Shown one piece after another: positions 1 through 5,859 of a stretch of 8,639 nt of DNA. Each line of letters opens with the position of its first letter. Position 1 is the stretch's first letter. Made by a program: the position numbers and the translations under genes. Source of the stretch: JBFMDU01 sp034431935 (lineage in GTDB: Bacteria; Chloroflexota; Dehalococcoidia; GIF9; JBFMDU01); NCBI GenBank assembly GCA_034431935.1, contig DAOUCU010000009.1:1-8639 (forward strand), given 5' to 3'. Below the pieces are notes generated by a model. That model worked only from the letters and a program-made list of their open reading frames with translations, did no database searches and was not told the DNA's origin.

Positions 1-90
1 CCAGGCCAGGCGGGCATTGGCCTCACGGCTCAGCTCCGGGATGCGACGCAGGCGGAGGGCTCCGTGAATAACCAGATTGCCTATCTTCAT
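1..90 (-). CDS. Integrase/transposase N-terminus (partial, runs off left edge)
   Basis: Reading leftwards from an ATG at 90-88 gives 30 codons open to the window edge. The product starts MKIGNLVIHGALRLRRIPEL and continues through SREANARLAW. The IPELSxEAxxRLxW pattern resembles the lead-in to the helix-turn-helix of IS481/rve-type DDE integrases, where it is normally followed by a DNA-binding segment and an RNase H-like catalytic domain. Neither is visible here because the gene continues outside the window. The family call rests on about 15 recognisable residues, so it is tentative. The ATG directly abuts an inverted repeat holding a TATAAT box, which supports this start. If the call is right, the left edge of the window is part of a mobile element. 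Confidence 0.55.
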   Translation of the reverse strand, partial: MKIGNLVIHGALRLRRIPELSREANARLAW

Positions 91-112
91 GACACTATTA
101 TATATAGTGTCA
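90..112 (-). promoter_or_regulatory. Inverted repeat with -10 box at the integrase-like start
   Basis: The arms TGACACTA (90-97) and TAGTGTCA (105-112) form a perfect 8-base inverted repeat around a 7-base AT-only centre. Read on the minus strand, a perfect TATAAT lies at 102-97, and six bases (AGTGTC) separate it from the ATG. The predicted transcription start therefore falls on or next to the A of the start codon, giving a leaderless or nearly leaderless message. No good -35 hexamer is visible at the normal spacing. The symmetry across the -10 box looks like an operator at which a dimeric repressor could block the promoter; that role is inferred. Confidence 0.5.
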
Positions 113-267
113 CTAATCTATCTGGACGAGCTCATCAAAGCCTGCCAACTGATTCCAGCGGAAGACGTAAAGGCAACCAGACCCGTACCAAATCTCAACG
201 GTCGTGACTGAGCTTAGAACCTTACCGCAGACCGAAAGGGTCGCAGTCCAACCTGGTTGTTTCCGTA

Positions 268-594
268 TCAGGGCTGAGTATTGGATGGCTGAACGGGCTG
301 ATTGGTCTGACTGGACTGTCCAGGCGGTTCGGACAGGATGTCGCGGATGTAATGCGCCAGCGCCGGATGCACATCGCAAACAAACATATCACCGGCGGCT
401 TCGACGGAGAATGTCACCCTTCCTGGTCTCCGTGATGGGGTCCCGAACTTGCTCAGTCCGGTCTCGTCCCAGGGCATGCTGCGTCCGAGAACCTCTAACA
501 GGCCTCTTACATCCCGTGGTTGATCCACAACCACCTCGTAGGGAAGGCGCACCGCGAGCTTCTTCAGTTGTTCCTGATTCAGCTTGATTCTCAT
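268..594 (-). CDS. Hypothetical 108-residue protein with a Q/P/N/S-rich tail
   Basis: I do not recognise this family. The ATG start is at 594 and the stop at 270-268. The first ~90 residues look like a small folded soluble protein: a charged helix near the start (MRIKLNQEQLKKLAVRLPYE), a strand-like VTFSVEA segment, and a helix with ALAHYIRDIL. Residues 93-108 are almost wholly Gln, Ser, Thr, Asn, Pro and Val and are probably disordered. There is no signal peptide, membrane segment or Cys-rich metal site. A promoter candidate sits upstream (-10 at 651-656, -35 at 674-679), and a weak GGAAAG precedes the start. The gene is divergent from the radical SAM gene. The opposite-strand reading at 204-587 is low-complexity and Arg-rich and is less credible. 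Confidence 0.6.
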   Translation of the reverse strand: MRIKLNQEQLKKLAVRLPYEVVVDQPRDVRGLLEVLGRSMPWDETGLSKFGTPSRRPGRVTFSVEAAGDMFVCDVHPALAHYIRDILSEPPGQSSQTNQPVQPSNTQP

Positions 595-650
595 CTTACA
601 CTTCGCTTTCCAAGCTCCGTTCTGTTTCGACCTTCTTGCCTACCGTCATG

Positions 651-679
651 AGTCTAGCACAGGGTATAGCCGTAATCAA
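651..679 (-). promoter_or_regulatory. Promoter candidate for the 108-residue hypothetical gene
   Basis: Read on the minus strand, TTGATT (679-674) is separated by 17 bases from TAGACT (656-651). The -10 is preceded by TGC, giving the extended -10 form TGnTAGACT. Each hexamer matches four of six consensus bases. Transcription would start near 644, leaving a leader of about 50 bases before the ATG at 594. This was identified by eye only. Confidence 0.4.
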
Positions 680-700
680 TCGGCACCGCCCTCAAGTTGC

Positions 701-729
701 TTGACATACCATATGGCAAATGCTACGGT
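701..729 (+). promoter_or_regulatory. Promoter candidate for the radical SAM / macrodomain pair
   Basis: A perfect -35 hexamer TTGACA (701-706) is followed 17 bases later by TACGGT (724-729). That -10 is weak, but it is preceded by TGC as an extended -10. The expected transcription start is near 735-737, only two to four bases before the ATG at 739. This would rule out the in-frame TTG at 697, which lies upstream of the promoter, and implies an almost leaderless message. The -35 boxes of this promoter and the divergent one (674-679) are about 20 bases apart, so the two could influence each other. Confidence 0.45.
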
Positions 730-738
730 TTGCCCGAA

Positions 739-1974
739 ATGACACACAGCGACAATACAACAACGTCCGGGACCGGATACTGCTTTGAAATCGGCCCTAT
801 CCGACCTCCAAACGAGGGCCGCGAGTCTTCACTACTGATAAGGGTGACACGCAATTGCCCCTGGAACCGGTGCGAGTTCTGCCCGACGTACAAAGACTCC
901 AAGTTCGAATACCGCGGCGTCGACCGGGTCAAAGCTGACATCGATACCATTAAAGCGATTGCCGACGGTCTCAAGGACGTTTCCTGGAAAGCCGGATATG
1001 GAGGTTCCATTAACGACGCTGTCATCGCCGACTTCGTTCACAGTCATCCCGAGTTATACGGTACGGGGCGCGTCAGTCAGGAGATACAACAAAGCCGTCT
1101 ACAAAGCTTGATGAACGTGGCTAACTGGCTTGTCTCCGGTGGTGCCACGGTGTTTCTACAGGACGCCGACAGCCTTATCATGCGCACCCCGGAGCTGGTG
1201 GAAATACTTGGTCATCTGAAAGCCTCCTTCCCCAAAATCGAGCGTATTACCTCTTATGCCCGCGCCAAGACACTGTCAAGAAAGAGCCTAGAAGAACTTA
1301 CGGCCCTGCATGAGGCGGGACTTACCCGACTACACGTCGGACTCGAATCCGGTTGCGACGAGGTCCTCGCCTATATTCAAAAAGGGGTGACCGCTCGCGA
1401 GCACATCGAGGCCGGTAACAAAGTCATCAAAGCCGGCTTCGAGCTTTCAGAGTATGTAATGCCGGGTCTTGGAGGTCGGCGACTTTCGGAAAGGCACGCC
1501 AGGGATACTGCCGAAGTGCTTAATCGGATCGGGCCTAATTTCATTCGTCTTCGCAGTCTTATTGTCCGTGGCAATACGCCGCTTCACGGCAAGTTGGAAA
1601 GAGGCGAGTTTGAGCCTCTTTCCGACGATGAAGTCGTAGCTGAAGTCCGGCTTCTTGTCGAACTAATCAATTGCCGCTCCTATCTGGCAAGCGATCACAT
1701 GTCCAATCTTCTTCTTGAGATCGAGGGGCAACTACCTGAGGATAAACCTCGTATGCTCGAGACGATTCGACGCTATCAGACCATGTCCCAAGGCGACCGT
1801 CTCAAGTTCCAATTGAAACGCCGTCTTCGCTCCTATCTGAATGTCTACGGCGGACTTCCGCCAGAAATAGACCAGAAGGTACAAGCGGCATTTAACGGAA
1901 TCGAACGCGGCACTGAAGACGCCCCGGAAAAAGTCGGCGAAGCACTATCTCTGCTCAAGGACGCCTTCATCTGA
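739..1974 (+). CDS. Radical SAM protein with CPWNRCxFC cluster motif
   Basis: A radical SAM enzyme of the Elp3/MiaB-like type that I cannot assign to a named reaction. From the ATG at 739 it has 411 residues. The [4Fe-4S] cysteines lie in RNCPWNRCEFC at about residues 40, 45 and 48 (codons at 856, 871 and 880). The spacing is Cx4CxxC rather than the usual Cx3CxxC. Further barrel motifs follow in order: VFLQDADSL, ITSYARAKTL, LHVGLESGCDEVL and a glycine-rich YVMPGLGG. The C-terminal 120 residues, with DHMSNLLLEIEGQLP, are helical and lack extra Cys clusters, so no SPASM domain is present. An in-frame TTG at 697 would add 14 residues but lies upstream of the best promoter and lacks a ribosome site. 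The macrodomain gene follows after 8 bases. The fold assignment is secure; the substrate is unknown. Confidence 0.92.
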   Translation: MTHSDNTTTSGTGYCFEIGPIRPPNEGRESSLLIRVTRNCPWNRCEFCPTYKDSKFEYRGVDRVKADIDTIKAIADGLKDVSWKAGYGGSINDAVIADFVHSHPELYGTGRVSQEIQQSRLQSLMNVANWLVSGGATVFLQDADSLIMRTPELVEILGHLKASFPKIERITSYARAKTLSRKSLEELTALHEAGLTRLHVGLESGCDEVLAYIQKGVTAREHIEAGNKVIKAGFELSEYVMPGLGGRRLSERHARDTAEVLNRIGPNFIRLRSLIVRGNTPLHGKLERGEFEPLSDDEVVAEVRLLVELINCRSYLASDHMSNLLLEIEGQLPEDKPRMLETIRRYQTMSQGDRLKFQLKRRLRSYLNVYGGLPPEIDQKVQAAFNGIERGTEDAPEKVGEALSLLKDAFI

Positions 1975-1982
1975 GGGAACCA

Positions 1983-2570
1983 GTGGAAGGAAACCGGCAT
2001 CAGGTAGTCATCAACGGCGTTACGGTTACACTCGTACGTGGTGATATTACACAGCAAACAACCGATGCTATCATCAATGCCGCCAATTCGAGCCTGATGG
2101 GCGGCGGCGGAGTCGACGGCGCAATTCACCGTGCAGGTGGGCCAGCTATCCTTGAAGAGTGTAAGCAGATTGTCGCTCGCCAGGGCCGTCTACCGCCAGG
2201 AAAGGCTGTGATCACCACCGGCGGCAAGCTCAAAGCAAGATTCGTCATTCATACCGTTGGCCCCATCTGGAAGGGCGGTAATTACGGCGAACCTGAGGTG
2301 CTTGCCAGTGCTTATCGTGAAAGCCTGCGACTTGCTTCAGAGCACAATTTACGAAGTGTATCATTCCCATCAATCAGCACCGGGGCCTACGGCTACCCGG
2401 TCTCATCGGCGGCTGAGACGGGCCTGAAAACTGTGATTGCCTACATAAGGAGTGAGCGGTCATCGCTTCGTGAAGTAGTATTCGTTCTCTTCGATGGGGT
2501 AACCTTTCATGCCTATGCCAGCGTATTGAAGACTCTGACCCACAGCAACCCGCCTACATCTCCTCCTTGA
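1983..2570 (+). CDS. Macrodomain protein, YmdB/MacroD-type (O-acetyl-ADP-ribose deacetylase-like)
   Basis: A single macrodomain of 195 residues, slightly longer than E. coli YmdB because of short extensions at both ends. The ADP-ribose site is fully recognisable: GDI at 20-22, NAANSSLMGGGGVDGAIHRA at 32-51 and SISTGAYGYP at 130-139. Asn35 and Asp45 match the catalytic or binding residues of the YmdB/MacroD class. This class removes acetyl from O-acetyl-ADP-ribose and mono-ADP-ribose from acidic side chains, so hydrolytic activity is likely. The start is a GTG preceded by GAGGG (1973-1977), which overlaps the TGA of the radical SAM gene with 5-base spacing. This points to co-transcription and perhaps translational coupling. 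No ADP-ribosyltransferase or NAD-consuming sirtuin gene is visible in the window. The last 17 bases overlap the convergent membrane-protein gene. Confidence 0.94.
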   Translation: MEGNRHQVVINGVTVTLVRGDITQQTTDAIINAANSSLMGGGGVDGAIHRAGGPAILEECKQIVARQGRLPPGKAVITTGGKLKARFVIHTVGPIWKGGNYGEPEVLASAYRESLRLASEHNLRSVSFPSISTGAYGYPVSSAAETGLKTVIAYIRSERSSLREVVFVLFDGVTFHAYASVLKTLTHSNPPTSPP

Positions 2571-3279
2571 ACTCGCCGAACTGCGCCGCTACTTTTTTGG
2601 CGGAGTCCTCCTGACCGTGTGGTACCGGAACACGCACCACATAACCGCCTGTGGCACATGCACTGCGACCGGGGTACCGGAATTCAATATACGCCCCACG
2701 ATCCCATATACAGCTGACTTTCTCCAGCCTTCCTCCAACCGTCTTCCACGAATGAAACACTCCATTCAAGTAAACGCCGTCCTTGCCAACAAAGGCTTCC
2801 CCAACCCGGTTGCGGCTGCGCCGGTAATGCACGGTGGCAACAACCAGCACCACCAGCAACAGAAGAGCAAGAAGCAAGGGCAAGACAACCAGCACTATCA
2901 TCAACGAGTCCGGCCTGAAGATGACAAAGGCAAACCATACGATGACAGTAATAGCAGTAATCAGATAGAAGAGTCGCCACCGCACGCGTTTACCACTGCG
3001 ATGCTCTGCCTCGACATACTCCTTCCATTCTTCGGCGGTGTACTTCCAGTGTGTAATGAGGTTTTCTCCGGAAACCAGCCGGTCAAGTTGTCTCGCGCGC
3101 TGCATACAAATGATTCCAGCGATAACCGATGCCGGCAAAAGAATAAAGCCGAGGAATCCTAAGGCGAAACCGCCATGTAATTCGTCTAGGCCAAGCGGAA
3201 TCGGCAGGACAATCATCAGAAGGCCGACCACGGCCACTACAAACCAGACGACCGCCAGCCTTCTTTGAGGATTCTTCAC
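2554..3279 (-). CDS. Four-helix membrane protein of unknown function
   Basis: A 241-residue protein starting at GTG (3279). Four hydrophobic segments are clear: about residues 8-29, 36-60, 102-122 and 125-151. A charged 40-residue loop between helices 2 and 3 carries SGENLITHWKYTAEEWKEYV. After helix 4 comes an RR-rich HYRRSRNR stretch and a soluble domain (about 158-241) rich in short strands, with VGKDGVYLNGVFHSW. The basic flanks suggest that both termini, the loop and the tail are cytoplasmic. The tail could be a small beta-rich, PH-like fold, but that is a guess. It is the last gene of the minus-strand block, 32 bases after the DUF89 gene. Its stop codon lies inside the end of the convergent macrodomain gene. 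No function is assigned. Confidence 0.75.
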   Translation of the reverse strand: MKNPQRRLAVVWFVVAVVGLLMIVLPIPLGLDELHGGFALGFLGFILLPASVIAGIICMQRARQLDRLVSGENLITHWKYTAEEWKEYVEAEHRSGKRVRWRLFYLITAITVIVWFAFVIFRPDSLMIVLVVLPLLLALLLLVVLVVATVHYRRSRNRVGEAFVGKDGVYLNGVFHSWKTVGGRLEKVSCIWDRGAYIEFRYPGRSACATGGYVVRVPVPHGQEDSAKKVAAQFGEFKEEM

Positions 3280-3311
3280 GCGATACTTACCGTTTCCAGC
3301 TTGAGAACAGA

Positions 3312-4151
3312 CTACCTGCGTTTCATCACATAGCTATGCAGGGGAACGCCAAGGTTCTCCGCTACCGGCTTGCACTTGGCCATCAGGCAATGGAAAGTCC
3401 GTCCCCGCGCCGGCAATTCCGTCAGCGATTCGTAATAGCCCATACCCTTGGCAAAAACAAGATCTACGGCGTTAAACGCCGCGCGAAACTCGGCCGAAGC
3501 GGCGTTGAAGTCAATTCCTGGCGTGGCTGTGCCGGTTGTCATGATTTCGCCAATCTCGTCCTGCAGACCGGCATATCGGATTTCTTCAACCGTTGTGTCG
3601 TCCTGAACAGCAGACGATTTGACCACGTAGATAACACGAGCGGTCTGACGGAGCATTTTCAGCAAGGGTACGTCGAATATCATCTCGCCAGCGTTATCGG
3701 CAAGGAAGAGAATATCCCGCGCCCCTTTGACAGCCAGAGCAAATTCGTCCGTGTCATCAACAGTAAACTCAAGGGGCCGCACCATATCCGCCTTGATAGC
3801 TTCAACATCCCGGAAGAAGTCCACAGTATTGCCGAGCGCGGCAAGCCTGACGCAGTCCGACAATCCACCGCCGTATTGTCGGCTAATTACGGGGAAAAGC
3901 TCATGGGCAACTTCAATCTCCCTTACTTTCATCTCCCAGTACGGGTCCGGGTTGCCCGTACCTTCACGGATTGTTCGATGCACTGCCGTGGCAACAATGA
4001 TGGAGACCCGCTGCGTCGAAAACTGTTCGTCAAGGACTCGCAAAGCCCTTTCCAGCGTCATCTTCCGGACGCCTTCATTAGGGGTCGCCAACTCAACCGC
4101 CTGACGCGCGAGGCGTTGAAGACAGACACGACACTCCGGTGTAGCTTTCAT
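3312..4151 (-). CDS. DUF89 / ARMT1-like metal-dependent phosphatase
   Basis: A DUF89 family protein of 279 residues, similar in layout to the archaeal/bacterial CxxC-containing members such as AF1104. Residue numbers here are from the ATG. An N-terminal CRVC (7-10) is followed by NPDPYWEMK (67-75), GNTVDFF (108-114), the metal-site signature DNAGEMIFD (152-160), KSSAVQDDTT (178-187) and GMGYYESL (236-243). Asp152, Asn153 and one of Asp184/Asp185 are the expected metal ligands. The family hydrolyses sugar phosphates and related damaged metabolites and is proposed to act in metabolite damage control; human ARMT1 belongs to it. The exact substrate here is unknown. A GTG one codon upstream (4154) is possible, but GGGA with 7-base spacing favours the ATG at 4151. 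The gene sits 59 bases after fdhD. Confidence 0.9.
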   Translation of the reverse strand: MKATPECRVCLQRLARQAVELATPNEGVRKMTLERALRVLDEQFSTQRVSIIVATAVHRTIREGTGNPDPYWEMKVREIEVAHELFPVISRQYGGGLSDCVRLAALGNTVDFFRDVEAIKADMVRPLEFTVDDTDEFALAVKGARDILFLADNAGEMIFDVPLLKMLRQTARVIYVVKSSAVQDDTTVEEIRYAGLQDEIGEIMTTGTATPGIDFNAASAEFRAAFNAVDLVFAKGMGYYESLTELPARGRTFHCLMAKCKPVAENLGVPLHSYVMKRR

Positions 4152-4153
4152 CA

Positions 4154-4171
4154 CCTAGTCCCGGGGACAGG
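4154..4171 (-). promoter_or_regulatory. Hairpin over the DUF89 ribosome binding site
   Basis: On the minus strand the message reads CCTGTCCCCGGGACTAGG. GTCC pairs with GGAC around a 3-base loop, and the stem extends through CCT/AGG with one bulged T. The putative ribosome site GGGA and the base just before the start region lie inside this stem. This could lower or gate translation of the DUF89 gene within the operon. The stem is short, so a regulatory role is inference. Confidence 0.25.
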
Positions 4172-4210
4172 AACTACCTGTTGAATCTCTTCGCCCCTTT
4201 GAATATTATG

Positions 4211-5032
4211 TCAACACTCAATACGCCACGCATTAGCAAACACGGCCAACCGACTCCCCCGCACGAAGCATACCACGGCGACTCCGGTCTCACCGGCCAG
4301 CCTGAGCGCAAGTGAGGTCGGCGCAGACCGGGAGACTACAAACGGTACGCCGCGTTTCGCCGCTTTCAGCAGAATCTCCGATGAGACACGGCCGCTGGTC
4401 AGCAGAGCAAGGTCGGCAGCCACAACACCATCTAGCAAGCATTGGCCAAACACCTTGTCCACCGCGTTGTGACGGGCAATATCCTCGCAAAAGACAACTA
4501 TCTGTTTAGCATCGCAAAGAGCCGCGCTGTGAACGCCTCCAGTGGCACGATACAGGGATGATCTCCGTTGGAACTCCCGCATCAGGTTCATCAGTACATC
4601 TGCCTTTGCCGTAACCGTCGACGACACCTTCGGCTGGCTGGCTGCATCTGCAATGCTATAAAACGAGGTGCCCCGCCCACAGCCGGAGGGCACTAACCTT
4701 CGTCCTAACATCTCCCTGGCATATTTCCGCTCCAGTGCCGATTCAATCCAGACCCTGCCCTTAGCCTTATCCACTACCAGCTTTGTCATTTCATCACGGC
4801 TGCCCAGCAGACCTTCAGACTCAAGAAATCCAAGCGCCAGACAGTCCAGTTTCTCCGGCGTGCAAAGGAGAGTTACCACCTCATCACCATTCAGATAAAT
4901 CGTCAGCGGGAATTCGGTCACAACCAAATCTGTTGATTCTGTCCTCGTTCGCCCGTCAAACTTGACAACCGGCACTTTCACCGCCGCATCACTTGCGGAA
5001 AACTCAGCCATAGCATCGATTGTTCCGTTCAT
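4211..5032 (-). CDS. fdhD: FdhD, formate dehydrogenase accessory sulfurtransferase
   Basis: FdhD carries sulfur from the cysteine desulfurase IscS to the molybdenum cofactor of formate dehydrogenase, acting in the cytoplasm. The 273-residue length fits the family. Recognisable segments are FPLTIYLNG (41-49), CTPEKLDCLALGFLESEG (57-74), GGVHSAAL (165-172), EDIARHNAVDKVFG (183-196) and TSGRVSSEILLKAAKRGVPF (212-231). The loop that carries the CxxC motif in E. coli (SGCGVCG) reads SGCGRGT here. Cys118 is kept, but the second Cys is replaced by Gly121. The ATG at 5032 has GGAG 8 bases upstream. No formate dehydrogenase or Mo-cofactor genes are visible in the window, so the client enzyme would be elsewhere. 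The gene lies 36 bases after the ccdA-like gene. Confidence 0.93.
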   Translation of the reverse strand: MNGTIDAMAEFSASDAAVKVPVVKFDGRTRTESTDLVVTEFPLTIYLNGDEVVTLLCTPEKLDCLALGFLESEGLLGSRDEMTKLVVDKAKGRVWIESALERKYAREMLGRRLVPSGCGRGTSFYSIADAASQPKVSSTVTAKADVLMNLMREFQRRSSLYRATGGVHSAALCDAKQIVVFCEDIARHNAVDKVFGQCLLDGVVAADLALLTSGRVSSEILLKAAKRGVPFVVSRSAPTSLALRLAGETGVAVVCFVRGSRLAVFANAWRIEC

Positions 5033-5068
5033 CAGTTGCGCTCCAGCATAGATAGCTTTTCGGGTCCC

Positions 5069-5797
5069 TTATCCACCTGCAACTCCTAGCAGACCGCCAG
5101 TGCCTAACCAATAGCAGAGGATATACCCACCGGAGACCACCAGCAACCCGCCGCTAATTCTGCCCACAAACGGCACAAGACGCACCAGCCACCGTTCTAG
5201 CGCTTCCTTCAAGAACATGGCCGCCATAGCCACTCCGATGAGGATGATTGCCATTCCTAGCGAGTAGAAAAGGAACTGCAGGGCGCCAGAGACAAATCCT
5301 CGGGCGGCAAAGGCACTGACGACAACTACCAGAAAGACCGGCAGAGTACAGCTCAATGCAGCCAGTCCGTAGGCTATACCAAAGAGCAGATAGCCAAGAA
5401 GCCGTCCGCTACGCACACCCCGTATTCTAATTGCTGTCTGCCCAAAAACACCAAGACGGAAATGGCCTCCTGATAACAGCCAACCTCCGACACCAATCAA
5501 CGTCAGCCCGATAACAACCACCAGCCATGGTACTGCTGGAAGGAGTACCTGCCCAGCCGTCCCAACAAGCACACCAACGACCACCGATAGCAATGTATAC
5601 CCGAGGGTGACCACCAAACTGAAGAACAAAGCCCGAAGTACCCGCCTCGACCTTAACTGCCTCTCCTCCCCCGTCTCAGCAAGATACAGGGACAGGTACG
5701 AAGGCAACATAGCCACACTACACGGACTAAACATTGTCAACATGCCGGCAATCACAGCATACGCGTATGGGAAATACTCCATAACGCCGTCGGACAA
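5069..5797 (-). CDS. CcdA/DsbD-beta-like thiol electron transporter
   Basis: A 242-residue integral membrane protein of the CcdA (DsbD transmembrane) family. These proteins carry reducing power from cytoplasmic thioredoxin across the membrane to extracytoplasmic thiol proteins, for example in cytochrome c maturation. Six hydrophobic segments are visible, at about 10-38, 54-80, 88-109, 132-160, 168-196 and 205-232. The two redox cysteines sit in the expected places: Cys26 in MFSPCSVAMLPSYLS (helix 1) and Cys150 in LSCTLPVFLVVV (helix 4). The start is a TTG at 5797 with GGAG 9 bases upstream. An in-frame ATG five codons later (5782) has no clear ribosome site but cannot be excluded. No thioredoxin-fold partner or cytochrome c gene is adjacent, so the downstream client is unknown. 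The CDF gene ends 62 bases upstream. Confidence 0.88.
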   Translation of the reverse strand: MSDGVMEYFPYAYAVIAGMLTMFSPCSVAMLPSYLSLYLAETGEERQLRSRRVLRALFFSLVVTLGYTLLSVVVGVLVGTAGQVLLPAVPWLVVVIGLTLIGVGGWLLSGGHFRLGVFGQTAIRIRGVRSGRLLGYLLFGIAYGLAALSCTLPVFLVVVVSAFAARGFVSGALQFLFYSLGMAIILIGVAMAAMFLKEALERWLVRLVPFVGRISGGLLVVSGGYILCYWLGTGGLLGVAGG

Positions 5798-5859
5798 CTA
5801 ACCCGACTCCATCTCTCAAATACGCTAAAGTTCGGCACCAGAAAAACACTGGCGAGTAA

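Noticed and set aside
113..379. Minus-strand frame overlapping the end of the hypothetical gene.
   Set aside because: Its composition is Ser/Cys/Trp-rich without recognisable motifs, and it has no start signals.
204..587. Plus-strand reading frame opposite the 108-residue hypothetical gene.
   Set aside because: The product is Arg/Pro-rich and low in structure. The minus-strand frame has a better composition and a promoter candidate.
697..738. TTG start for the radical SAM gene.
   Set aside because: It lies upstream of the TTGACA/TACGGT promoter candidate and has no ribosome site. The ATG at 739 is preferred, though this was not proven.
2617..3162. Plus-strand frame of 181 codons opposite the four-helix membrane protein.
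   Set aside because: It is an antisense shadow rich in His, Gln and Asn from the reverse of hydrophobic codons. The membrane protein on the other strand is far more coherent.
3336..4184. Long plus-strand open reading frame (282 codons) across the DUF89 gene.
   Set aside because: It is antisense to a protein with clear DUF89 motifs, and its own translation shows no family features.
4188..4214. TTGACA at the fdhD stop codon (minus strand 4214-4209) as a promoter for the DUF89 gene.
   Set aside because: No acceptable -10 box lies 16-18 bases downstream; the bases there are AAGAGA or similar.
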